A stretch of DNA of 15,680 nucleotides, taken from NCBI GenBank assembly GCA_905215045.1, contig CAJMOO010000042.1, positions 1 through 15,680 on the forward strand. Reading direction: 5' to 3'. Under the pieces are notes generated by a model that was not told the origin of the DNA, did no database searches, and worked only from the letters and a program-made list of their open reading frames with translations. Below, one piece after another: positions 7,434 to 14,734 of the stretch. Each line of letters starts with the position of its first letter. Within the stretch, counting starts at the first letter, position 1. This stretch comes from an uncultured bacterium (lineage in GTDB: Bacteria; Bacillota_A; Clostridia; Lachnospirales; Lachnospiraceae). Position numbers and translations under genes: made by a program.

Positions 7434-8453
7434 ATGAGAAAAATCATAAAAAGATCTGTAGTTGTTCTTCTTGCGGGAGTATTATTATTCAGCTTATCTG
7501 GATGCAAGAAGAAACAGAGTAAAGACGAAGTACAAAGATATGCATGGCCGCTTGGAACTTCCAGCCCGGAAGATACTGTAACACAGCTTTATGCAGAGAA
7601 ATTTGCAAAAGAAGTTTCCAAATTAAGTCATGGAAAGATGAAGATCGAAGTTTATCCAAACAGTACCCTTGGAGGAGATCGTGAGCTTCTTGAGAGCTGT
7701 AAAGATGGAGATATTCCATTTGTTGTACAGAATACTGCTCCACAGGTAACATTCCTTCCAGATACAGCGGTATTTGACTTGCCAAGTGCATTTACAACGA
7801 TCAAACAGGCACGAGAAGCGGTAGATAATCCAGCATTCTACAAGAAGATGGAGAAAGTATACCAAAAAGGCGGCTATAAGCTCCTTGGATATGCCGATCA
7901 GGGATTCCGTGTCATGTCTACAAATAAGAATGTCAAGAGTATCAAAGATTTCAAAGGACAGAAAATCCGCACGATGGAGAACAGCTATCATCTGAAGTTC
8001 TGGAAGACACTTGGAGCAAACCCAACACCAATGACATTCAGTGAAGTTTATATCGGTCTTCAGCAAGGAACGATCGATGCACAGGAAAATCCTTATGAAG
8101 TAATCGTTTCCAGTAAATTATATGAACAGCAGGATTATGTTGTAGAGACAAACCATCTTCCACATTATATTTCATTGATCGTCAGTGATGAATTCTATAA
8201 CAGCTTATCAAAAGATCAGCAGAAGATCATTGATCAGGCATCACAGACAGCAAAGGCGTATGCAAGAAAAGCATCTGATGAGAGAATCGCAGATCGTATC
8301 AAGATCATTGAAGACAGCGGTACAAAGATTGTCAAATTAGACGCAAAGACACAGAAAGAAGTGCGAGAAGAAGCACAGCCAGTTTACGATGCGATTAAGA
8401 AGAATATTTCAAAAGATATTTATAATGCATACTTAAGCGGTGTAGAAAAATAA
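7434..8453 (+). CDS. TRAP transporter substrate-binding lipoprotein (DctP family)
   Basis: The 339-residue protein starts with a lipoprotein signal (basic MRKIIKRS, hydrophobic core, lipobox LSGC with Cys24), so it is tethered outside the membrane as expected in a Gram-positive. The DctP fold is marked by GFRVMSTNK (Arg159), GQKIRTMEN (Arg179), TFSEVYIGLQQGTIDAQENP and a helical C-terminus. The two arginines are 20 residues apart, like the Arg127/Arg147 pair of SiaP that binds the substrate carboxylate, so the ligand is almost certainly an organic acid. AAGGAGGT overlaps the stop of the permease gene. The Q-M-P gene order differs from the common P-Q-M order. Neighbouring genes suggest quinate, shikimate or a related acid, but this is inference. 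Confidence 0.94.
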   Translation: MRKIIKRSVVVLLAGVLLFSLSGCKKKQSKDEVQRYAWPLGTSSPEDTVTQLYAEKFAKEVSKLSHGKMKIEVYPNSTLGGDRELLESCKDGDIPFVVQNTAPQVTFLPDTAVFDLPSAFTTIKQAREAVDNPAFYKKMEKVYQKGGYKLLGYADQGFRVMSTNKNVKSIKDFKGQKIRTMENSYHLKFWKTLGANPTPMTFSEVYIGLQQGTIDAQENPYEVIVSSKLYEQQDYVVETNHLPHYISLIVSDEFYNSLSKDQQKIIDQASQTAKAYARKASDERIADRIKIIEDSGTKIVKLDAKTQKEVREEAQPVYDAIKKNISKDIYNAYLSGVEK

Positions 8454-8480
8454 TTGTGCAAAAATAGGATGAATTCTAAG

Positions 8481-8517
8481 AAAGAAGCATGTAAGATAAA
8501 AGTACATGCTTCTTTTT
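8481..8517 (+). terminator. Intrinsic terminator after the TRAP operon
   Basis: A 13-bp perfect stem (AAAGAAGCATGTA at 8481-8493, complement at 8503-8515) is continued by a T5 run. It lies between the convergent TRAP and AraC genes; the T-run for the minus strand is weaker. Confidence 0.9.
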
Positions 8518-8534
8518 GTATGCAAAAATATAGA

Positions 8535-9389
8535 TTATTTTTTATATTTTTCACGAAATTCAAGGGGAGAATAATGAATCCGCTTTTCAAATAATTTAGA
8601 AAAATAACTGGTATTTTCATAACCAACTTTTTCAGAGATAGAGACAAGGGATTTGTCGGTATTGATCAGCAGCCATTTTGCATCGTTTAATCTGCGGTCG
8701 ATCACATAATTGATCGGAGAGATTCCATAGATTTTACGAAATTCATGACTGATATAATCGGCACTGATATGAAAATGCTCAGAAAGCAGCTTTAAAGTTA
8801 TTTTTTTGTTATAATTTTCATTGACATAGATCAAAATATTCTGTGCGAAGGAAGAATCTTTTCTTCGTTCCATTGTTGGATTCTCACGAAAAATCTCATA
8901 ATAAATATTAACAAGAGCAGTTCCTAAGATATCAGAAGTAGAGATTCTTGTGTTGGATGGGAAAGTACGAAGCAGATTAAGTTCATGAAAAATAGACTGG
9001 ATCAATGGCTCATGAATCCCTGCTTTCATATGTGGGCAGACATTTGCAGGCAACATAAAGCCAACATAGATCCGGTCACAAAGTTTATAATCATATGCGG
9101 CACAAGTCCAGCAGTCAAGAGGAGCATCCTTATCTGAAATCAGAGAATGGATCGCTCCTTTTTCTACGATCAGGATATCGCCTTTGGAGACATGATAAAA
9201 GTTTGTGTTAATGCTGAACGTTCCTTTGCCGCCTGCAATATAAATAAATTCTGTTTCATTTTTGTGAAGGTGGTATTGATAACTCCAGTTTGGATTATTG
9301 TAAGTATGGGACAGACGAGCAATCTTTGCATACTGATCATTTTCAAAAACGGGTGGTTTAGTCTGCTGTGGGTATTCTTCTAAAAACAT
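8535..9389 (-). CDS. AraC-family transcriptional regulator with N-terminal cupin domain
   Basis: The 284-residue protein has a cupin-like ligand domain (about residues 30-120, with YHLHKNETEFIYI and GDILIVEKGAIH) and a C-terminal AraC/XylS double helix-turn-helix (about 185-284, with LKLLSEHFHISADYISHEFR and ISEKVGYENTSYFSKLFEKR). It is divergent from the CoA-transferase operon and shares with it a 194-bp region of phased ACAAGATA repeats, so it is very likely the activator of that operon and possibly of itself. The effector is unknown. E. coli has an AraC gene (ydiP) in the comparable ydi region. GGAG lies before the ATG. Confidence 0.93.
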   Translation of the reverse strand: MFLEEYPQQTKPPVFENDQYAKIARLSHTYNNPNWSYQYHLHKNETEFIYIAGGKGTFSINTNFYHVSKGDILIVEKGAIHSLISDKDAPLDCWTCAAYDYKLCDRIYVGFMLPANVCPHMKAGIHEPLIQSIFHELNLLRTFPSNTRISTSDILGTALVNIYYEIFRENPTMERRKDSSFAQNILIYVNENYNKKITLKLLSEHFHISADYISHEFRKIYGISPINYVIDRRLNDAKWLLINTDKSLVSISEKVGYENTSYFSKLFEKRIHYSPLEFREKYKK

Positions 9390-9408
9390 AATAATTTCTC
9401 CTATAAAT

Positions 9409-9543
9409 ACAAGATAATTTTATAATAAAACAAGATAATTTTAAAATTTAGCATTATATATGCATTTATTATATATTAACCATGAAAATAAAACAAGATA
9501 GTTACAAAGTACAACAGGATACATTCTTTCAAAAAACAAGATA
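9409..9543. promoter_or_regulatory. Phased ACAAGATA direct repeats, probable AraC operator array
   Basis: ACAAGATA occurs at 9409, 9430, 9493 and 9536, with a one-mismatch form (ACAGGATA) at 9514. Spacings are 21, 63, 21 and 22 bp, so all sites face the same side of the helix. The first two extend to ACAAGATAATTTTA. Direct half-sites about 21 bp apart are typical of AraC proteins. The final site lies just upstream of a candidate -10, the usual place for AraC activation. Confidence 0.65.
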
Positions 9544-9548
9544 TTTGG

Positions 9549-9554
9549 TAGAAT
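9549..9554 (+). promoter_or_regulatory. Candidate -10 element of the CoA-transferase operon
   Basis: TAGAAT lies directly downstream of the last ACAAGATA site, with no good -35 at 17 bp, as expected of an AraC-dependent promoter. A start near 9561 would leave about 23 bases before the ATG at 9584. The assignment is tentative because the region is AT-rich. Confidence 0.4.
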
Positions 9555-9583
9555 TTAAGTATAGAAAACAGGAGGTTTTAAAG

Positions 9584-11176
9584 ATGAGAAAACCAGAAAG
9601 AAAAGGAACAAAAGTTCCTGTAATGACAGCAAAAGAGGCAGTAACATATATTAAAGATAATGACAGCGTAGCAATCTGTGGAGCTGGTGGAGGAATTGTT
9701 GATCCAGAAGTATTGATCCATGCATTAAGTGAAAGATACGAAGAAACTGGAGAACCAAAAGATCTGACACTTTGGCATGCCACTGGATTAGGAGATCGAA
9801 ATGACCGAGGAATGTCACCACTTGCAAAGAAAGGACTTGTAAAACGAGTGATCGGTGGTCACTGGGGACAGTCACCTAGACTTGCAGAGATGGCAGAGCG
9901 AAATGAGATCGAAGCTTATAATTTTCCACAGGGAATCATGGCACAGCTGTTAAGAACAGCGGCAGCTGGACAGCCTGGATTATTATCTCATGTTGGATTA
10001 AACACATTTGTAGATCCAAGACAAAAGGGTGGAAAGTTAAATGATGTGACCAAAGAAGATCTGATCAAGTATACAACATTGAATGGAAAAGAATATTTAT
10101 TCTATCCAACTGTTCCATTGGACGTCTGCTTTATCCGTGCAACAACGGTTGACAGCGATGGTTATGCATCCATGGAAGATGAGATCACATATGTTGATGT
10201 TCTTGCGATGGCACAGGCGGTCCATAATAATGGTGGACTTGTCATCTTACAGGCAAAACGAATGGTAAAAGCAGGAACGATTCATCCAAGACAGGTAAAA
10301 GTTCCGGGATATTTAGTAGATATCGTTGTGATCAATGAAAAACAGGAACAGTTATATAATGGTTCCGATGCATTCTTTACAGGAGATTATATTGCAGAGG
10401 AAGATGACAATGCATCCCTTCCATTAGACCAGAGAAAAGTCGTTGCAAGGCGAGCATTAATGGAAATCGGACCTGGGAATGTTGGAAATGTCGGAGTTGG
10501 AATTGCCGATGGAATTGGAACTGTTGCAAGAGAAGAAGGCGTTGGTGAAGAATTTACTTTAACGGTAGAGACAGGACCAGTTGGAGGAGCAACAGCACAG
10601 GGAATCTTCTTTGGAGCAAGTATTAATTCCAAAGCATTGATGGATATGCCGGCACAGTTTGATTTTTATGATGGTGGCGGACTGGATGTTGCCTTCTTAA
10701 GTTTTGCAGAACTTGATGCCAAAGGAAATGTAAATGTGCATAAGTTTAATGGAAAGATCATGGGAACTGGCGGATTTGTCAACATTTGCTCCGGATCTAA
10801 AAAAGTTGTTCTCTGTGGAACATTACGAGCTGGTGGTTTGAAAACTGAAGTCGGAAATGGTCAGATCAAAGTAGCACAGGAAGGAAGATTTGAAAAGATG
10901 ATTCCAGAATGTGAAGAGATCACATTTAGCGGAGAACAGGCATTAAAACAAGGGCAGAAAGTTGTTTATATCACAGAACGTGCGGTTTTTGAACTAACAG
11001 AAGAAGGAGTCGTATTAACAGAACTAGCTCCAGGAATTGATGTTGAAAAAGACATCATTGCACAGATGGGATTTAAGCCGATCATTTCCAAAGAGTTAAA
11101 ACAGATGGATGAGCGAATCTTTAAAGACGAAAAGATGAACATTCGTGAAGAATTCATGAATCAGTCTTTCAAATAA
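9584..11176 (+). CDS. Acyl-CoA:acetate CoA-transferase, YdiF/propionate CoA-transferase family
   Basis: The enzyme moves CoA from a donor acyl-CoA to a free acid through a glutamyl-CoA intermediate. AGGAGGT (9570-9576) fixes the ATG at 9584 and gives 530 residues, normal for the fused alpha-beta family I transferases. The frame is open 34 codons further upstream, but that part overlaps the repeat array and candidate promoter and has no ribosome site. Catalytic Glu329 lies in TVETGPVGG, close to Glu324/Glu333 of known relatives. Other family motifs are AICGAGGGIVDPE, GHWGQSPRLAEM, AYNFPQGIMAQLLR, and GGGLDVAFLSFAELDAKGNVNVHKF. It leads the AraC-linked operon and probably activates an acid taken up or formed by the neighbouring enzymes. 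E. coli ydiF also lies next to aroD. Confidence 0.93.
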   Translation: MRKPERKGTKVPVMTAKEAVTYIKDNDSVAICGAGGGIVDPEVLIHALSERYEETGEPKDLTLWHATGLGDRNDRGMSPLAKKGLVKRVIGGHWGQSPRLAEMAERNEIEAYNFPQGIMAQLLRTAAAGQPGLLSHVGLNTFVDPRQKGGKLNDVTKEDLIKYTTLNGKEYLFYPTVPLDVCFIRATTVDSDGYASMEDEITYVDVLAMAQAVHNNGGLVILQAKRMVKAGTIHPRQVKVPGYLVDIVVINEKQEQLYNGSDAFFTGDYIAEEDDNASLPLDQRKVVARRALMEIGPGNVGNVGVGIADGIGTVAREEGVGEEFTLTVETGPVGGATAQGIFFGASINSKALMDMPAQFDFYDGGGLDVAFLSFAELDAKGNVNVHKFNGKIMGTGGFVNICSGSKKVVLCGTLRAGGLKTEVGNGQIKVAQEGRFEKMIPECEEITFSGEQALKQGQKVVYITERAVFELTEEGVVLTELAPGIDVEKDIIAQMGFKPIISKELKQMDERIFKDEKMNIREEFMNQSFK

Positions 11177-11222
11177 AATATAAAAACTTAACAAAATCAA
11201 AATATAAAGGAGAATCAAGATT

Positions 11223-11675
11223 ATGAGTAACATTAAAAAAGTAGAAATTCCATTACATGTAGGAGACACAGCAGAATTTACAAAAACAGTCACAGAAACA
11301 GATGTATATTTATTCGGTGGCATCACAGCAGATTACAGCCAGATGCATTTTAATGAAGAATTCATGAAGAAAACAATGTATGGAACAAGAATCGTACATG
11401 GTATTTTAACATTTGCAATCGGATGTACAGCTTCAACAAAGATTCAGGAGCAGGTAAAATCTCCAGTTCCAAGTGCATCTTATGGATATGACAGATTACG
11501 TTTCATCAAACCAGTATTCTTCGGTGATACTTTAACATGTAAATACACAGTAGACCGTATCGAAGAAGAGACAAATAAGACATTCTCTAAACTGGAAGTA
11601 TTCAATCAGCATGGAGATATCGTATTAGCAGCAACACATATCTTAAAATTCTTCCCATTAGAAGAGGATAAATAG
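11223..11675 (+). CDS. MaoC-family (R)-enoyl-CoA hydratase/dehydratase
   Basis: The 150-residue single hot-dog protein has the hydratase motif around Asp37 and His42 (D-Y-S-Q-M-H, the D-x4-H catalytic spacing of R-specific hydratases) and the following RIVHG. RLRFIKPVFFGDTL and the C-terminal VLAATHILKFF are also typical. It adds or removes water across the C2=C3 bond of an acyl-CoA. Following a CoA transferase by 46 bases, with its own AAAGGAG, it probably works on the thioester that enzyme makes. The proline usual in the motif (N-P-x-H) is replaced by S-Q-M-H, perhaps reflecting an unusual substrate. Confidence 0.9.
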   Translation: MSNIKKVEIPLHVGDTAEFTKTVTETDVYLFGGITADYSQMHFNEEFMKKTMYGTRIVHGILTFAIGCTASTKIQEQVKSPVPSASYGYDRLRFIKPVFFGDTLTCKYTVDRIEEETNKTFSKLEVFNQHGDIVLAATHILKFFPLEEDK

Positions 11676-11711
11676 TATTTCTGCAGTTTATATTGAAGGA
11701 GAAAAAGAACT

Positions 11712-12665
11712 ATGAAGATTTGTATGTTAGGTACAGGTTCCCTTGGAAGTACGATTGGTGGAACACTTGCACAGGGTGGATCTGAAGTATACTTTGTTGA
11801 TCAGTGGAAAGAACATATTGATAAGATCAATGAAAATGGTCTGAAAATGACAGACGAAAAAGAAGACTGGTATGTAAAAGTTGATGCAAGAACAACTGCA
11901 GAAGGCATCGGACCTGTGGACCTTGTCATTGTTTTAGTAAAATCATTTGCAACAAAAGAAGCAGTTTCCCAGTTAAAAGAGACAAATGTGATCGGTGAAA
12001 ATACATTAGTTATGTCACTGCAGAATGGGCTTGGAAATGAAGAGACAATCGCAGAAGTTGTTGGAGAAGCTAATGTGATCAGTGGTAAAACATATGTTGG
12101 CGGAAGATTATTAAGCCCTGGATATGTAAGTGCCGGAGTCAAAGGAAAATACACATATATCGGAGAACTGACAGGAGAGATCACAGATCGAATTCAGGCC
12201 GTTTGTGATGAATTTAATAAAGCAGGCTTATTATGTGAAGTCAGTGATAACATCAAAGGACTGATCTGGGATAAACTTTTGATCAATGTGGCAGCAGGAG
12301 CACTTTGTGGTATCACGAGACTTCCTTACGGACCACTTTATGAGGAAGAATATATCAAAGAAACAGCCGTTGCTGCGATTCAGGAAGGAATCGATGTTGC
12401 CAAAGCAGCAGGAGTTAAATTAAAATCTGAGGATCCAGAATACCCTTGGTATGCAGCAAGTGAAGGACTTCCAGGAACATTCAAGACATCTATTTTACAG
12501 AGTCTTGAATTAAAACGCCCAACAGAAATTGATTTTATCAATGGTTCTGTTGTGGAATGGGGAAAGAAATTTGGAATTCCAACACCAGTCAATCAGACAT
12601 TGGTTACATGTGTAAAAGGAATTGAGAAATTTTTATTAGAATATGAACCATCTCTTAAGAAATAA
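11712..12665 (+). CDS. Ketopantoate reductase (PanE/ApbA) family dehydrogenase
   Basis: The 317-residue protein has the N-terminal Rossmann motif GTGSLGSTIGG (from Gly7). Family catalytic residues are Lys188 with Asn192 (IWDKLLINVA) and Glu272 (RPTEIDFINGSVV), matching Lys176, Asn180 and Glu256 of E. coli PanE. It reduces a 2-oxo acid, or oxidises a 2-hydroxy acid, with a nicotinamide cofactor. Asp30 at the end of the second strand hints at NADH rather than NADPH. Its position inside a catabolic-looking operon, far from any pan gene, argues against a role in pantothenate synthesis; automated annotation as panE would probably mislead. GAAGGAG precedes the ATG. True substrate unknown. Confidence 0.88.
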   Translation: MKICMLGTGSLGSTIGGTLAQGGSEVYFVDQWKEHIDKINENGLKMTDEKEDWYVKVDARTTAEGIGPVDLVIVLVKSFATKEAVSQLKETNVIGENTLVMSLQNGLGNEETIAEVVGEANVISGKTYVGGRLLSPGYVSAGVKGKYTYIGELTGEITDRIQAVCDEFNKAGLLCEVSDNIKGLIWDKLLINVAAGALCGITRLPYGPLYEEEYIKETAVAAIQEGIDVAKAAGVKLKSEDPEYPWYAASEGLPGTFKTSILQSLELKRPTEIDFINGSVVEWGKKFGIPTPVNQTLVTCVKGIEKFLLEYEPSLKK

Positions 12666-12677
12666 CAGGAGGATAGT

Positions 12678-13058
12678 ATGGCTTCTTATTTGGAACATAT
12701 GGCACTTAAGGTGTCAGATATTGAATGGCATGTAAAGTTTTTTGAAGAAGTATTTGATATGCCGGTCAGAATGACTCTTGGTGAGGCTCCCAATCGAAAA
12801 ATCTGGCTTCATGCAGGAATTCAGTTAAATGAAGAAACAGATTTTGAGAACGTAGAAGGAAGAGCAGATCATCTTGGAATCATGACAGATAATGTAGAAG
12901 AAGTACTTGAAAAAGCATATGCTCTTGGAGTGGAAGAACTTCCACAGGGGCATAACTGGATCAAACTTCCAAGCGGTATCCACATCGAAGTGATCGGTGC
13001 GAAAAATGATGTACTGCATGAGATTTTGGAGAAAAAACCTTGGTTAGAGAACGAATAG
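12678..13058 (+). CDS. VOC (glyoxalase/dioxygenase superfamily) protein
   Basis: The 126-residue protein has the paired beta-alpha-beta-beta-beta layout of the vicinal oxygen chelate fold. Likely metal ligands lie in LEHMALKV (His7), ADHLGIM (His) and GIHIEVI (His/Glu). The fold covers glyoxalases, epimerases and dioxygenases, so function cannot be read from sequence. It lies 12 bases after the reductase gene and 10 before AroQ, which makes it a core member of the operon. A VOC domain is also found fused to some dehydroshikimate dehydratases (QsuB), but the catalytic isomerase-like domain of those proteins is absent here. Isomerisation or epimerisation of a CoA ester or hydroxy-oxo acid is possible. 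Confidence 0.82.
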   Translation: MASYLEHMALKVSDIEWHVKFFEEVFDMPVRMTLGEAPNRKIWLHAGIQLNEETDFENVEGRADHLGIMTDNVEEVLEKAYALGVEELPQGHNWIKLPSGIHIEVIGAKNDVLHEILEKKPWLENE

Positions 13059-13068
13059 GAGAAAAATA

Positions 13069-13518
13069 ATGAAAAAAGTAATGATGCTTCATAGCGTAAA
13101 TCATAACATGTATGGAAAAAGAGACCCAGAACAGTATGGAACAATTACACTAGATGAAATTAATCAATTAATTGAAAAAACAGCAAAAGAAGAAGGAATT
13201 ATCGTTGATAATTTCCAGACAAATCATGAAGGAGAAATGGTAGACAAGATTCATGAAGTATTTTATGAAAAATATGATGGAGTTATCATTAACCCAGGTG
13301 CATGGACACACTACAGCTATGCAATTCATGACGCATTAGAGATTCTTGAATGCCCAATTCTTGAAATTCATATGTCAAATATCTTTAACAGAGAAGATTT
13401 CAGATCTCATTCTGTAATTGCACCAGTTGCACATGGAATGATCGCTGGAATGGGTGCATCCGCATATTCATTAGCAGTGAAAGCAATGGGTGAGATCTTC
13501 AGAGGAGAAGATAAATAG
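13069..13518 (+). CDS. aroQ: 3-dehydroquinate dehydratase, type II (AroQ family), divergent
   Basis: The 149-residue protein has the flavodoxin-like type II fold. All active-site positions of the M. tuberculosis enzyme can be found: Asn11, Arg18 and Tyr23 in the lid (NHNMYGKRDPEQYG), Asn75 and His81 (NPGAWTH), His101 and Ser103 (EIHMSN) and Arg112. The near-invariant N-terminal GPNLN is replaced by SVNHN and the usual GAYTH by GAWTH, so it has drifted from biosynthetic AroQ. It should catalyse trans-dehydration/hydration between dehydroquinate and dehydroshikimate, or a related cyclohexane acid. It is mechanistically unrelated to the type I AroD upstream in the window. ATAGGAG precedes the ATG. 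Sitting next to the second MFS gene, it mirrors the MFS-AroD pairing of the first operon. Confidence 0.88.
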   Translation: MKKVMMLHSVNHNMYGKRDPEQYGTITLDEINQLIEKTAKEEGIIVDNFQTNHEGEMVDKIHEVFYEKYDGVIINPGAWTHYSYAIHDALEILECPILEIHMSNIFNREDFRSHSVIAPVAHGMIAGMGASAYSLAVKAMGEIFRGEDK

Positions 13519-14734
13519 GATTCATCATAACCATATAGCCAACGAGAGGAATTAAAAATGAATAAAAAATATTTACCAAGTGCTTTAATCTTGTACCTGA
13601 ATTATTTCATTCATGGAATCGGGTGCTCAATCTTAAGTCAGCAGGTAGTAAAAGAAATGCTCGCAAGCCAGTGGGGATTAAAAGATGTTATGGCAGTAAC
13701 TTCCATTGCAGCAGCATTAGGACTGGGACGTTTAATCTCCCTTCCATTTGCAGGACCTTTATCTGACAAATTAGGACGTCGTTTATCAGTGATCATTGGA
13801 TGTGCTTCATACGTTATCTTCTTAGTAGGAATCGCATTCTCACCAAACACAACAATTGCTTATATCGCAGCAGTTCTTGGTGGTATCGCTAACTCATTCT
13901 TAGATACAGCAACATACCCAGCTGTAACTGAAATTATTTACAAATATACAGGTATTGCAACAATGGGAATCAAATTCTTCATTTCCGTTGCACAGTTATT
14001 AATGCCTTTCTTCTTAGGTGTTGTAGCAGGAACAAGCATGTCATACTTAATGCTTCCAGTTGTAGCAGGAATTTGCATTGCTGTTCTTGGAGTATTATGT
14101 ATTTTTGCACCACTTCCAGCAGCTTCTGAAAGTGGAAAATCAGAATCACTGATCAACAATTTAAAGAATGCACATTTTTCTGTTGAAAGTGTTGCATTAA
14201 TCCTGATTGGATTCACAAGTACAGCTACATTCCAGTTATGGTTAAACTGTGCTCAGACATTTGGTACTGAAATTGCAAAAATCCCATCTCAGAACGTATC
14301 TGTTATGCAGACATACTATTCTGCAGGTACAATGGTAGCATTATTCGTAACAAGTGCATTAATTACAAAATTCAAACAGGTAAGATTCCTGGTTATCTAT
14401 CCAGCAATCTCTCTTGTAATGTTAGCATTAGTTTATATGATCAAGACACCTATGATCTGCTACGTTGGAGCATTCGTGATCGGATATGCAGCAGCAGGTG
14501 GTGTACTTCAGATGGCTACAGCCGTTGTAAATGACCTGTTCCCTAAAATCAAAGGAACGATCACAAGTTTGGTTATGATCGCATCAAGCTTATGTAACTA
14601 CACAATCTTAACAGCAGCTGCGAAGATGACATCTACAAACGTTATTGTTATGAACATCGTAATTACAGCAATTGGTGTGTTATTAGCATTATTTGTCAAT
14701 TTAAGATATGGTGTATTATTAAAAAATACAGAAA
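13516..14734 (+). repeat. Direct repeat copy B carrying the second MFS gene
   Basis: This is the partner of the repeat at 3333-4553, about 10.2 kb away in the same orientation. It begins at the TAG of the AroQ gene. Differences cluster in the first 45 bases of the gene, in 14070-14226 and after 14517; the blocks between are identical. Confidence 0.95.

Noticed and set aside
9482..9583. A 34-codon N-terminal extension of the CoA transferase
   Set aside because: No ribosome binding site, overlaps the repeat array and candidate promoter, and the internal ATG at 9584 has a perfect AGGAGGT and gives the family length.
12678..13058. VOC protein as a dehydroshikimate dehydratase (QsuB-like)
   Set aside because: In QsuB the activity resides in the isomerase-like domain, which is missing; the VOC fold alone does not support this function.
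13638..13850. Antisense frame repeated exactly at 3457-3669
   Set aside because: The identity simply mirrors the duplicated MFS genes on the other strand; no independent coding signal.
3333..14734. The MFS repeats as ends of a composite transposon
   Set aside because: They encode transporters, not transposases, and no terminal inverted repeats or target duplications are visible.
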